Source of the DNA: Eumeta japonica
Lineage: Eukaryota; Arthropoda; Insecta; Lepidoptera; Psychidae
DNA: 64,000 nt
NCBI GenBank assembly: GCA_005406025.1
Contig: BGZK01000535.1
Location: 186,001 to 250,000, forward strand
Direction of reading: 5' to 3'
Position 1 is the first letter of the stretch; the number at the start of each line of letters is the position of its first letter. Made by a program: the position numbers and the translations under genes. Shown here piece by piece: positions 36,216 through 47,945 of this stretch. A model generated the notes under the pieces. That model was not told the DNA's origin, did no database searches, and saw only the letters and a list, made by a program, of their open reading frames with translations.

Positions 36216-37395
36216 TATCAAAATCCTAGAGGCATTCATTTTTCCTTCAATTAGAGTGCGCATTCTCTGTTTCTGTGTTAACTGAAATGTTGAACAAAAC
36301 GTTCAAACCATCAATATTCAAGTACCAATAAATATTGAATTAAAAAAAATAATTTGTCTCACGCGGTGATTCTATTTCACACAAAAATTTTAACGCATCT
36401 CATGCACCTACTTCGGCAAGGCACAAACTCCCTTCCACGCAATGCGATGACCTAAAAAAATATTTATATTATATACAAAAAATGTTATTGTCCTTGAGGT
36501 ACGATTATGTACAATACAGAAGCCCATAATAATATCGTTTAGAATCTAAATAGTTTTGATAAGTGATCGGTCAAGTCGCAGCCACAGAGAAATGAGGTTC
36601 TTCTTCAGATGCGATGCCTTGAAAACTATATAAGTACGTTTGTAACAATTTGGTCTGGCAAAAATTGATGAGTTGCCAAACTGAACCCACGAAAAGATAC
36701 TACGCTATTATATGGTTTAGCGATTAAATGCAATAAAATTAAAATCCTATTCATTCTAATTGGCATTAAAATACGAAGCTGTAAAAAAAAACTGTCGATT
36801 TTGCATATTTAATGTTTCATAAGTCATCTCATAAATAATATAAATTTTAGTGTAACGTAATACTACATCATTTGTGTTTTTCTTAAAATAGTACAATGTG
36901 CCTTATTCTATCAAGGTCTACTTTATTTTATGGTTGAGTAATGTCTAATAGATGAGTTCAATTTTTTTAATTCTCAATCCAATTTCTGTAATATGAAATT
37001 GTATTTTCGTTGAATTATAAAAAAATAAGTAAATTTCTTTTAATGCGTTATGGTTAATTACTTTAAAGCTGCAAAATTATTATAATAAAGAAATAAAAAT
37101 ACGATTATTTCTTAATAGTGACTTGTAATATGATCAAAATCCTCATAACATCTTATTTTACAGTTCTTTAAACATAACATTTCTTCTTTTCAAATAACAG
37201 ATATCCAATCTAACATGATCGCTATGCACAACATAACGCGAATACTAAATATAAGCTAAAGGATTAAATTTGCAATAAAGACAAAAATATTGTGAATATT
37301 TGTGATGTATGCAAATTGACCTTTCGTATGACAATGCGGAGTCGACAAGAAAAGATAAATTTTCACGTTCATTGGCAATTCAAATGACGCCAAAA
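36216..37395. other. AT-rich stretch, nothing recognised
   Basis: A short minus-strand frame at about 36375-36450 (VIALRGREFVPCRSRCMRC) follows an acceptor-like tract but is too short to call. Confidence 0.4.
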
Positions 37396-38140
37396 ATGAG
37401 TGTAGTATGAATATAAGTTGAATCATTATTTTTTATTATTCGAGAGATCTCTATATTAAAATCGAGTGTATTGTGAATATAAATGGAATTATTATTTTTT
37501 TATGATTCCAAAAATCTCTACGTATATCACAATTGAGCTTAAGACAAATATAAGTCGAATTATTTTTTTTTTCTAATTCGAGTGATCTCTATATCAAAAT
37601 TGAGTGTATTATGAGTATAAGTGGAATCATATCTTTTTATAACTCCAATAATCTCCATTCTAAAATAGAGTTTAGTACGGATGTAAGTCGAATTATTATT
37701 TTTTTTATATAATTCGAGTAATCTCTATATTAAAATTAAGTGTATTATGAACATAAATGGAGTCATTACGTTTTTATAATTCTAAAAATATCTATACTAA
37801 AATTAAGTTATTATTAATATAAGTCGAATTATTTTTTTTTTTATAATTTGAGTCATCTCTTTATTAAAACTAAGTGTATAATGAATATAATGGAGTCATT
37901 ACGATTTTATAATTCGAAACATCTGTATACTAAAATTGAGTTTAGTATGAATATAAGTCGAATTATTTTTTTTTATAATTCGAGTAATCTCTTTATTAAA
38001 ACTAAGTGTATAATGAATATAAATGAAGTCATTACGTTTTTATAATACGAAAAATCTCCATATTAAAATAGAGTTTAGTAAGACTGTAAGTCGAATTATT
38101 ATTTTTCTTATTTCGAAGGATCTATGTATATAAATGCAAT
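37396..38140 (+). repeat. tandem array of about 134-bp dimeric units
   Basis: The anchor GT(C/T)GAAT recurs at 37418, 37553, 37687, 37823, 37957 and 38090, spacings of 135, 134, 136, 134 and 133 bp. Each unit consists of two diverged half-units of about 67 bp: a GTCGAATTATT half and a TGGA(A/G)TCATT half, each with a T-run and an AATCTCTA motif. About five and a half units are present. The 65-codon frame inside it is incidental. The structure is that of a small higher-order minisatellite. Confidence 0.92.
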
Positions 38141-38159
38141 GTGTCGTTAAATCAGACAC

Positions 38160-38570
38160 AAATCAAGGAGTAGTTTTTTTTTTCATTTGAAAATAACTAA
38201 CCACACACTGCAAACTCGAACGCATACATAATAACACGCTCTGCGTACGTGGTCCATTCTTTGCGCCGGCAGCTCTATCACTCGACTCGCCCACGCAGCA
38301 CATCGATTTATGGTTACGACAATGAAAAACAAGCGCACGAGTCAATTACTGTCGATTCGTTCTTTGAGACGCAGCTCAATTCGCTCACCAGCGACGGGGG
38401 AACAAAAGGTAAGGCACATAAATCAGACGGCGAGTGAGCGATCCGTCATTTTTGTCGGACGAGCCGGCCGGGCCCCCGGCCGAGATCGTCGTGCCGGGAT
38501 TTATGACGCGTCGTGGCGCGAGAAGAACGGGATACTTTCACGGAACACCTAGTTATCCGAAACGATTTGA
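38160..38570. promoter_or_regulatory. CpG-rich block with strong splice donor
   Basis: CpG-rich DNA with GCCGGCCGGGCCCCCGGCC near 38463. A near-consensus plus-strand donor, AAAAG|GTAAGGC at 38408, follows a 53-codon open stretch beginning MVHSLRRQLYHSTRPRS at 38249. This could be a first exon with promoter, but no domain is recognised. Confidence 0.33.
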
Positions 38571-39685
38571 CGCCCATGGCATCTATCATTTGAAGTAACT
38601 ATTCCTCGAAGTTAGGTCACGACACCACGCTATTACGAGCTTAGTCACATATTCTGATATGTGCTCGCAAAATATCACGCATCAATACCTACAAGGTACT
38701 TTCGATTTACATGGAATCATTAAATTTGGCTATACGTAAGATCTTATAGGATAAATAAGCGGAATAATCCGAAATATTTTTCAGTCACAGATTGATATTT
38801 TCAGTTAAAGTGTTGACCGTGTGTGAACCGATGAATAAGACAGCATTTTTTTTACTTTCTTCCATGAAAATTGAACATTATCAAAAATACGGTCAGTTAA
38901 AAATACATGTTTTCGAGAAATTAAATAAATAACATCAAATGTCTCGTGATTCCCGGGATTGATGGGTCGTGGATAATCGTGTCGAGAGTAGAGAAAAATC
39001 GTAAAATATATATGATTAAATTAGTATGGAACGTGTAGAGCGTCAATAAATCCGAGTACTGCTTTTTTTATTTCAATATATCATCAAAACAATATACCAC
39101 GGTTTGCTACCGAAAACTGTTAGCATGAAAAGTCCTTTCTACGGCACCCATACGTCATTTGGGTGAACTAACAACAAGTTAATACATTGTTAACTGAGTT
39201 AACTTACTTCAGTTAACCTAGACTTAATCCATTAAAGTTGACAATTCCCTCTCGTTCATTTATTAACTTTATCTAATAGCCACTTTTCCTTCTTACTACA
39301 GAGAAATGGTACAATTTTATTATTAGTGTCGCGTCAAAAAATAAACAATTTTCTGAACGAAAAAATTTTTACCTAAATACATTTTTGTAAATCAAAAATA
39401 ATAGCACGATTTTCTAGTTCTATTTCTCATAATCTTCAAAAATTATTTTTTTTCTGACTGTTAAATACTTCATTTACATCTCTGAAATAAGGAAATGTTA
39501 AAATTCGTCAATAATTTATAGTGACACTGCATTTTTGATTGTCGTACGAAATGACCGTCCATTCACAGTGCGTGAATGCCACTAGTTAAATTATCGCAAT
39601 TACATCAATCACCTTTCGTCGATAAATCGATACCAGCTTAATGTGCATATTTACATATACTCAGTGCAAAAGCGATTGATCGCTC
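38571..39685. other. AT-rich stretch, nothing recognised
   Basis: No gene. GTTAACTGAGTTAACTTAC near 39190 is a short palindromic patch. Confidence 0.5.
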
Positions 39686-39689
39686 GTTA

Positions 39690-40160
39690 CGTAAGCAGAT
39701 CCGGATGGAACGAAATGGACGGCCTCAAAACTCACCCGCCGCCTCTGATTTATGTCTCGCGACGCTCCGAGGCGTGGGGGGAACGGTCGTCGGTAAATTA
39801 AAAATTTAAATCGATCGTTTCGCGAAGTTCCCGCGCCGCATTTTTCCCGACCGCGCCGCCGGGACGTTTATCGATGGATCGACCCGAACGCGCATAAGTC
39901 GAGTTAATGGGGCGAAATTAACGGCGCGGCGCGCGAACGATATCGTGCCGCGTTATTTGCGACCGCATGCCGCTCAATTAAACGGTAGCCCGCGAGCTCA
40001 GCGGCCTCCCGTGGTCTCGGCGGGCGGAACGTCGCTCTTTCCGAGTGCGTTTGTCTACGCTTTGATTCTCAAATTTAGGATTCTTTCGTCGCACTCGCGA
40101 AATTGGACGTTGGCCTTGTTGTGTGTGACGTTCATAGGGTTCCTTGAAACCAAAGTAAAA
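39690..40160. promoter_or_regulatory. long CpG-rich block
   Basis: Roughly 450 bp of CpG-rich sequence with embedded AT motifs (AATTAAAAATTTAAAT near 39797, TCAATTAAAC near 39974). This mix of GC-rich DNA and homeodomain-type sites is what I would expect of a conserved developmental enhancer. The frames of 90-104 codons on both strands are not protein-like. Confidence 0.42.
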
Positions 40161-40744
40161 AAAAGGAGCGCTTTCAGTCTCGTCCTGTCCGTTTGTCTGT
40201 CTGTCCGAACGTCGGAGTGTCGCAGTTTTATAACTGTGCCGTTTCTTCATCGATTATGATAAAATTATACAGGCAAGTGTCTTAACTCATCAAAGTGTTA
40301 TTTAAGTGACTTGGCAAAAAATATTTAAAAGTAGGTGGGAGGATCGAAAAATTTTCTTTCGGCACACTCCATTGTGTAACAAGTCGGTGGATATTTAAAA
40401 ATGCATTAAAGTCTCTTAAACGAGGTTTCTTCTGAGATATACAAATTGCAATTTATTACATTCCAAAGTCTTTCACTTTGCGTCCTCCATTCTGTATATT
40501 AAAAATCATTTATTTATATTAAAAATCAGGCATATTAAAAAGCCTTAATAAATAAATTCAACAAAATTTATTTTGATTATAATTTGTTTACAAGTTTTAT
40601 TTTACTGTCAATTTACAGTTGTCAATAATAACAATTTAATCAACGGTCCATGTATTTAAAACTATATGTATATTTGCCATTCGTCCATATATTTATGCTT
40701 TTTAATTTTTTAAATTTCTTCAAATTTATAATAGACTAATGTTT
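40161..40744. other. AT-rich stretch, nothing recognised
   Basis: No gene or classified repeat. Confidence 0.5.
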
Positions 40745-40855
40745 ACTTTAAATTTAGTACGATTGCAAATTTTCCGCTATTCCTTTCATTTCTACGGAAT
40801 CCTTGATGTGGAGACCCGACATCCAGCTCGGCCAGTTTTTTAATTTACGCATTCC
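40745..40855 (-). repeat. GGTTCCGTA-family repeat fragment
   Basis: On the minus strand AAAAAACTGGCCGAGC is followed after the family's usual spacing by AAGGATTCCGTAG, like the head of the copy at 32326. Confidence 0.5.
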
Positions 40856-41514
40856 GTATTTGAGGCTGTACATTGACTTTTGTAATTATACCCTCTGATG
40901 TGCAAAAGGAAATTCGAACTTTCAATTATTTCAAATTCTTTAAAAAAGTTTTATTTTGCTTGGTTCGAATATTTTTTCTGCGTTGATAACAATCTTAGCG
41001 TCTAAACCACACTTTTAATTCGCTTAATTAAGCGCATGCAAAATACGGGAGATTTTACAAGCCTATATTAAAAGATTATTTAATCGGTGATTAGCAGGAA
41101 TTCGCTTTCATAAAAAAAAACGAAGTGGATTAAAATTACGAGAGTAATATTTTTTTCATCGATGATTTTGCTCTATAAAAGACTTTAACGTGCGCATCGT
41201 ATTACGTACTTAGTAGAGACCAACATCAGAGTAATAAATTTTAATTACTAAATTGTAAGAATTTTGTAATGGAAAATAGTGTAATACTGGGAGATTTATA
41301 ATCAAACTCAGGAAAAGCTAATTAACTTCGAACAACAAATTGTATTAAGCTCTTGGGTTTGCATATATTTATATTGTATAGTTTCTGCTCAGAGTTGCAC
41401 AATATGTTACTGTGTATATTGAAATGGCAAAAATGTTTATTTTTTTTTTTCAATAATTAAACATGTTTCAAATAATCGTCTTATTATTCACTCGGTTATC
41501 TTATGGAATCCTTT

Positions 41515-41675
41515 TTTTTATGGAATTACTCGACAGCCCATAAAAGAGTTGAAAGAATGCAAAAGAAAAGCCACAAAGGCTCTAACTGGAGCCAAATTCA
41601 AGGAATTTCGTAGGAAGTATTTCAAAAAATCTGTAGTTTTGGCATCAAATTTTTCATTGAGTTTTTTCAAGTAAT
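41515..41675 (+). other. short basic open frame, unknown
   Basis: A 50-codon frame ending in TAA contains KELKECKRKATKALTGAKF and EFRRKYFKKS. It is richer in Lys/Arg and more protein-like than neighbouring frames. I see no start or splice context. Probably a fragment of a mobile element. Confidence 0.2.
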
Positions 41676-41829
41676 TATATCTGTCTGATATCTGACATTA
41701 TGAAATCATAAATACCATTAACTGTTCAACTTTCGTAAATATTAAAAGTTATTATAGCATTTGGTAGAGCCATGTTGAAACCAACTTGGTTGTAGTCTGA
41801 AAATGGGCCGACTTGACCGATAAGTAATT

Positions 41830-42065
41830 ATATCTTCACAGAATAAGGATGTGAAGCCACAGCATCCGCTGTTGTATTTTGTTCAGTGAATGAAGGTTCC
41901 GGTGGCCCACTCCAATTTCATCGTCTCATTTCCCTTGCGTCAGATATCTCATTCCTGCTCAAGAGGCAGTCAAAGCACCGGTGACTCCTCTGATGCTGCA
42001 AGTGTCCATAGATGGCGGTTTCCACCTACAGTTTGATGGCGCCCATGCTCGTTTGCGTTAGCCAC
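41830..42065 (+). mobile_element. LINE 3'-tail-type repeat, copy B
   Basis: GTGAAGCCACAGCATCCGCT, GAAGGTTCCGGTGGCCC, TCTCATTTCCCTTGCG, GGTGACTCCTCTGATGC and GCTCGTTTGCG follow in the same order as copy A at 26305. It is the closer of the two to the family form I remember. Confidence 0.7.
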
Positions 42066-42289
42066 ATTTAACCACACCTAAACACCAATTCATATGTCGT
42101 CGTAGGGGCATATAGAATAATATACGATTTCGATGGAATGCAAAAGAATCAAATCACTAAATGACATTGAGGAACATGACGAGCAAATATTAAGTATGAG
42201 ATTAAAAGGTAAAAGATCCGGTCGGAAATTGATCGACCTTCTGATAAATAAGGCTTTGCATTCATTCGATGAATAAATATGGCACGAAC

Positions 42290-42480
42290 TTTAATAATGA
42301 TGACATAAAGTAAACATAACCGATTGACACTTCACTGATCGGTGTGCATATAGCGACGCGGCTGTAGCACGGCCATCACCATGAAGCTAGGCGCGGTCAA
42401 CTGGAGTGCGGACAGTCAGTTTCTGCCTTCAATTTCGCCACCGTCCGTAGATTGCGATTACATTACGAAATATGTCGGTC
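42290..42480. promoter_or_regulatory. GC-richer patch
   Basis: CpG-containing sequence with no open frame. Possible regulatory patch between two repeats. Confidence 0.22.
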
Positions 42481-42583
42481 TAACAACCCTCTATATCACA
42501 AATAATCTTAACGTTTCTACATAATATTTTTCTTCAATCGATTTTGGAGAGTGCCACAATTTCCGGAAGTGTTTCTCCTTTTT

Positions 42584-43838
42584 AACCGACTTCAAAATTT
42601 AAAACGGAGGAGGTTCTCAATTCGACTATATATTTTTTTTATGTTTGTTAGCTCAGAACTTTCGACTGGATGAACCGATTTCGATGATTATTTTTTTGTT
42701 TGAAATATGGTGCCTCCCTTGTCGTCCCATTTTAATTTGCTTCAGTTATGACAATGGCACCCATGAGAAAATCGTAAAAATCTTAAATTTACATTAAGTA
42801 TGTGCGCGACAAATGGACGAATAACTCAATATCACGCTAACCGATTTCGATGATTCTTTGTTTATTAGAAAGGATATACTTCAAGGGTACTTTGATCAGA
42901 GTTTGGTTCGGTTCTGATTATGGGATCCATGACTAAGTAACGGAACTCTTAAATTCTTTGGAGCAAATTAACATTACTCGACCGAATCTTTTATAGGCTA
43001 TCCGGATATTTGAATCATTTAGCGTAAGGTCGTTATGGTCAAGTAATTGTCGTAGTCGAATATGATGATCAATGGAACTCCTTAACGGCTTACAGTAAGG
43101 GTACGATATCTGAGCGGCACGTTTAGTACGTCTACCCATATTCAGACAAATTAGTTAGTGTACTTCATATTCACTAAAGATCAAAAAATAAAGAAAAATT
43201 TTAACATAACAAAAACCGACTCCAAAACAAAACCTATTACAAAACAAATTAATATGCACTAAAAAGTAAAAAATAATTGCGTATTCTTCTACAACATAAT
43301 AATCAATTTACTTTTTCTACTCATCAATGTGTAGGTACGATCTATGTGTTTTGCATGTAAGAAGGTAGGTAGGTACCTACCCACTTCAAATTTAATTCAA
43401 CACATACAGGTATGTGAATTCATAGGTCTATGAATAACAAACAATGATCAAAATATTTTTGAAGTTGGTGTGTATTGCTAGATATATTGAAGTTTCCTTG
43501 GCTGACACCGACTCCAAAAATAACAATAATTGTAACTACATTATATTATCGTAATAATTCCATGGACTTTTAAGTAGTCTAATATTTTTATTTCATTTTA
43601 CTTAGGAAAACTCTAAAAATACTTTGAACATTTATATTCATAGGTATGTGTTGAGTTAAATTTTAAGTGGGTAGGTACCTACCTACCTTCTTGCGTGGTA
43701 AACACATAGATCGTACCTACATATTGATGAGTAGAAAAAAAAGTAAGTTAATCAAGTTGTAGATGAATACGAAATTATTTTTTTACTTTTTAGTGCATAT
43801 TAATTTGTCTTGGAATAGGTTTTGTTTTGAAGTCGGTT
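42584..43838. mobile_element. AACCGACTTCAAAA-bounded element with internal foldback
   Basis: AACCGACTTCAAAA at 42584-42597 and its exact reverse complement TTTTGAAGTCGGTT at 43825-43838 bound about 1.25 kb. The left part carries ACGGAGGAGGTTCTCAATTC and ACCGATTTCGATGATT, hallmarks of a very common lepidopteran repeat. The right part, from 43214, is a separate large inverted repeat. No transposase is encoded. The whole may be one non-autonomous element or two nested ones. Confidence 0.75.
43214..43838. repeat. large inverted repeat (about 625 bp)
   Basis: The left arm begins AACCGACTCCAAAAC at 43214 and includes TATGCACTAAAAAGTAAAAA, then AAGGTAGGTAGGTACCTACC near 43363. The right arm carries the complements in reverse order: GTAGGTACCTACCTACCTTC near 43672, then CTTTTTAGTGCATATTAA and GTTTTGTTTTGAAGTCGG at the end. 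Arms of well over 200 bp pair closely, and weaker pairing continues towards the centre near 43500-43600. A transcript would form a long hairpin. Confidence 0.88.
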
Positions 43839-44049
43839 TTTTTTTACGCTTGCGATATGTTAAAAGCGTAGCGCGTCTGCGTATCATAGACTCCGCCTGA
43901 GACGTAAACGACCGGCTAACTCCGCCGGGCGACGATGGAGTTCATACATGTTCCGTTGACTCTTGTAGTTAGTGCAATAAACTAGCGTAGAGACGACATT
44001 CATCGAGGTTTTTTAACAAACAATATCGTTTTAATACTCCAAGACACAG

Positions 44050-44300
44050 TTATTACTATTTATCTCTCCATAAACGTATCTTAAACTTCCTGGGAGGCTT
44101 CCTTTTCTCAGATTTCCATTGTAATGATTGTAGTATACGTGCTTTGGGATCCCATTGTTGAATTCGTTTCTCATTACAGGTTATTGTTACTGTACTCACA
44201 TTTTCGACCTTTTCACTACTACTCACATTTTAAAAAGTCTTACGCATATCTTCATTTTCAATAAATCGGAATAAACATCGCCCTAACCTTATCTAGATTC
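44050..44300 (-). pseudogene. decayed ORF of unknown family
   Basis: The minus strand reads in one frame RCLFRFIENEDMRKTF, then a TAA, then NVSSSEKVENVSTVTITC, QQWDPKARILQSLQW and KSEKRKPPRKFKIRLWRDK, ending in TAG. The single internal stop in an otherwise continuous frame and the basic C-terminus look like a degraded coding sequence. I do not recognise the protein. Possibly the tail of a transposon or retroelement. GC-richer DNA at 43860-44040 lies just downstream of its stop. Confidence 0.4.
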
Positions 44301-45354
44301 TTATCTATTTTTATTTTTATCTGTAATTATCTAGATACTTAGAGTATTTATTTTGTTTAAGCGTTTCTTATTAACGCTCACGTCTTTGGCGATCTCTCAC
44401 TATGTAATTTGTTGGTCTTGTAATTTGTTTATTTTGCCCTATTTTCTTCGATAACGGCAGAAACGTGTGGCTTGTGCTACGACGATCCCCTTTAAGACTC
44501 TCGTGACCTTGTTTAAATTGTTTCAACAAAAAAAACAACTTAGACATGAAATCAGAAGGTCAAGAATTACCGAACAAATTCAACTGATCTGTGATGGCGC
44601 ATTTTCCTCTTTTGCAAATAAAGAAACGTTTAACAAAGTATGGCAGGTCTGATCTAGATCATTGCAAAGCGAATCAAAACCACAAAATCGAAAAAATTAA
44701 CAAGTCTATTACAATTTTCCGCAATGTAGTACTGATTATAGCGGTCCTGTGTTTATCTTAAATTCAACAATTGCAATATCCTGATTGATGAATAAAATCA
44801 TCAGCATCAAGGTTGTATGGATAAATAACATTGGAAAAAAATTGCAGGTGGACAGAATAATGAAGGAGCACTACCAGACTAATTAATTCATGGTTGATAT
44901 TTATCTACTGTCAACATATACCAAAGTTGTGTTTCTTAGTAATATATTAAATGTTACTCAATTGTAATTAGTTATATTTTTTTAATATGAAATTTAATAA
45001 AATTTTATGTAAATTCCCTAAAATCTTTCTTTTTTTGCTATTTTTATAATGTGCACAAAGACCTAGTCTAGAATGAAAAGTGTGCTTCCATGATTGCTTC
45101 ATGATTAATTTTTAACGAACACGAAGAAATCAGATACGATAAACCAATGAATGCTAGAATAAATGGGAATTTCAAAAAAATAAAAATAAAGAATACAAGT
45201 TCGTAATAGCCAGTATCATTATGTATTATATCAGTATTATCCAAAAAATTAGTTTTTGTGTGCATATACTCATAATAAAATTGACATAAACAAATTAATT
45301 TTTTTGTCCATTATGCTATTTATACATTTCAAGCACTTAAACAACCCTTTTCAA
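44301..45354. other. AT-rich stretch, nothing recognised
   Basis: No gene or classified repeat. Confidence 0.5.
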
Positions 45355-45655
45355 ACTTTTTGTCTGTTTAATTTTGGGAGCGGCTGAAGCGATTTCGATG
45401 TGATTTTCATTGGAAAGTAAAGAAACTTGAGATTAAAGGAGTTACCCATAGGATACTTTATATCAGAAATATTTAGAATTTCGAAGTGAAAATTGATTAA
45501 ATATTAAAATGGGATAATTTCATTGAAATTAAATCAAAGGTGGAATCAGGATTGAGATCAAGAGCAGGGCTGAGGTCAAATTAATCAGCTATAATCGGTA
45601 GTATAGTAATTAGTTTTATTTGCACGTGGGTGAATCCACAGACGAAAGCTATACT
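45355..45655 (+). mobile_element. probable degenerate Helitron-like or LINE-like repeat
   Basis: GGCTGAAGCGATTTCGATG, a GGAGTTACCCATAGGA segment and a tail resembling the lepidopteran form GTGGGTGAATCCACAGACG then AAAGCTAT fit dispersed repeats ending near CTAGT. Boundaries are approximate. Confidence 0.4.
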
Positions 45656-46287
45656 TTTTGTCTTGTATGAATTTCTTTGTTGTTTTTGCTATTCGTTTAT
45701 TTCAAATAGTTATCATAACGAAATGTTTATGTTTCCTAAGAAATGTGTAAAATATACATAATAACCAGAAAAATCGATCCAAGTTCCTGCAAATTTTATT
45801 ACAGCATCTACGTACTAAATTTTTCTGCCTACATATGTATGACTTCCAAATGTATACATAAGTTTTGTTGTTATACTGTAATGTGTTCTCATATAAATCT
45901 AAAAAAAAACCAAAAACAAATAGTTTCTAAACTTTTTACGACAAAATAATCTCACAGTATCATATTTAATTGTTAATATATTTTTTAATAACTTTAATTC
46001 CGCAAAAGTAGAGATTAATGAAACAAAACTAATGCTCCATTAATAATAGAATGTCACTTCTCTAACGATAGTCTATATGACAAGACAGTCGTGATATGCC
46101 AAGCGACTAATTTGTACTAATATGTTTTGTTTCAAATCTTCATTAAGATAACGACATTTCGATGCACTTCAATAGTGTCGCTTGCATGACCAGAACGAGG
46201 ACACAGTGCGGTCCGGTTGATATTGAATAAGATTTTATTGTTTATTTTTTAAATAAATCTTTCTAATATTTTATGTTGCTAATTAGA
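45656..46287. other. AT-rich stretch, nothing recognised
   Basis: Chance frames only. Confidence 0.5.
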
Positions 46288-46670
46288 TCTATATTATCTA
46301 CATTTGTATAATAAAACAGTAGAACCCGTTGTGTCTGTTCATTAAAAGTATGCGAAAAATTGAAAGGGGTCGAATAGAAAACAACTATGTAATCGTTTTT
46401 TGTCTGTCTATCTGTTTGCGTATATCTTTAAAATCACTAAACGGATTTTAATTCGATTTTCACAAATAGATAGAGCTTGGCTTGCAGCAAAATATAAGCT
46501 TTAATTCATCTTAATCGGATGTCAAGGAAAAGTTATTGTTATATAAAAATCTAACCTGAAACATTACAAGGTAAATATTGCTAGCGTCAAGGGCCTATAA
46601 AGATGTCAAAATATGAACTTATAACGAGGTTTATAATTCCACACGGAAGAAGCCGCGAGCGAAAAGCCAG
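46288..46670 (+). mobile_element. non-autonomous Helitron-like element
   Basis: Starts TCTATATTATCTAC with TTTGTATAATAAAA after it, passes through CACTAAACGGATTTTAATTC and ends ACACGGAAGAAGCCGCGAGC then GAAAAGCCAG followed by T. The 5' TC start and a 3' CTAG-like end (here CCAG) next to a T fit small lepidopteran Helitrons. No Rep/helicase is encoded. There are no terminal inverted repeats, as expected. Confidence 0.6.
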
Positions 46671-46799
46671 TTCTGCAAATTATCCAATTAGTTCGGGGAA
46701 AAGGTTTTTCGCATTCTTTATACAAATTCAAGATAATTTTTCAACATTTTTATTTAAATTTAATTAATACTACATTTATATGACATTTTGTAGGTAGGG

Positions 46800-47945
46800 T
46801 CATAATCCTATTTCTAAAGAAATTTTAGGACTTCAGATCAAAGAGCTGCGACAATTAGTTTTGACAGTCCTCTCTTGATGTTAACTTAACACTACCTAAG
46901 GAATTCTGTAGAGACCGAAACAGGTGAAAATCTAAGGGTGCATGGTGAGAGCTATATTGGGATGCATTAACACTTTCAAACCAAACTTTCTCAATATTTG
47001 CTTAGTGGCAAAATATGTGCGTGGTCTGGCGTTGCCATGGTGAAAAACCACATCCTTCTATTGATTCATTCTGCTCGTTTTTTCTCTACTTCTTGCTTGC
47101 CTCTTATTAGCTGTTGGCAGTATAGATCCAAACTGATGGTTTTGTCTGGAGGATCTCTGTAAAAGCTCAAAATGAATAATACTTTTCCAATTCCAACATA
47201 CGTATAGCGTCAAGTTACTGCGAGTTAATCCGGGTTTCGTTATAGTGTGTGGAGCTTGCTTGCCTTTTGACCATTAAATTTTCCGCACCTTCTTGTCGTG
47301 GGTAATCCATTTTTCAACACCAGTGATCAATATTTTTAAAAACGGTTCGGTTTCAGTGCGTTTCAATATTGTATTACAAATGAGTACAAGATTTATAAGA
47401 TTTCGTTCAGCAAACTCGTTTTGGGACCCAAGCGAGTTTTTTTTTGTATATTCAGCTTTTTTTGAAATGGGTCAAAACTATTTTCTGGTTAACTTCCAGC
47501 TTTTCAGCTAGTTGTAAGAACTAATTTGCCGATATTGCTCTACTTTTTCCAAAATGACATCGACTTTGTCCGTAATAAGTTGACCAAAGCGAGGTTTATC
47601 TTTGGCATGAAAATTATTGAACTGAAAACGTTTGAACCAGTTTTGTGCTACTATTACCGACACTGCTTTAGCTCCTTGAACGTTGTAAACTTTTCTCGCG
47701 GTTTGTGTCGGATTTTTACCTTTTTTTGTAGTAAAATTTCAAAATGTATCGAATTTCGTCGTTAGATTTACTCATTTTGGTGGACAGAAAAACAATACAA
47801 AAATGACGAGACCCCGTTTTTAATTTCTGTTTTTCTTTTTTTTTAAATGTCATCCATTTAATGGTATCAAAACTAGCCAGATACAAACAGCACAACCCAA
47901 GAGATTTTACTGCAATTGTTTCCACATATAAAATACGAAGTAAAC
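46800..47945 (-). mobile_element. mariner-like element of a second lineage, decayed
   Basis: On the minus strand MSKSNDEIRYILKFYYKK (about 47774) starts a transposase related to the cecropia/Hsmar-type mariners. It continues across frameshifts with QNWFKRFQFNNFHAKDKPRF, EKLEVNQKIVLTHFKKAEY, and FLKILITGVEKWITHDKKVR near 47290, where the usual catalytic GDE has become GVE. Then a VVFHHGNARP-like third motif near 47030, and MHPN further on. Frameshifts, stops and the lost catalytic residue make it inactive. Terminal inverted repeats are not clear. It is clearly a different subfamily from the copies at 16845 and 19635. Confidence 0.82.

Noticed and set aside
36375..36450. Terminal exon with VIALRGREFVPC peptide
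   Set aside because: Acceptor-like tract present but only about 24 codons. The sequence looks like a dispersed repeat.
37848..38045. 65-codon frame inside the tandem array
   Set aside because: Its internal repetition reflects the DNA array, not a protein.
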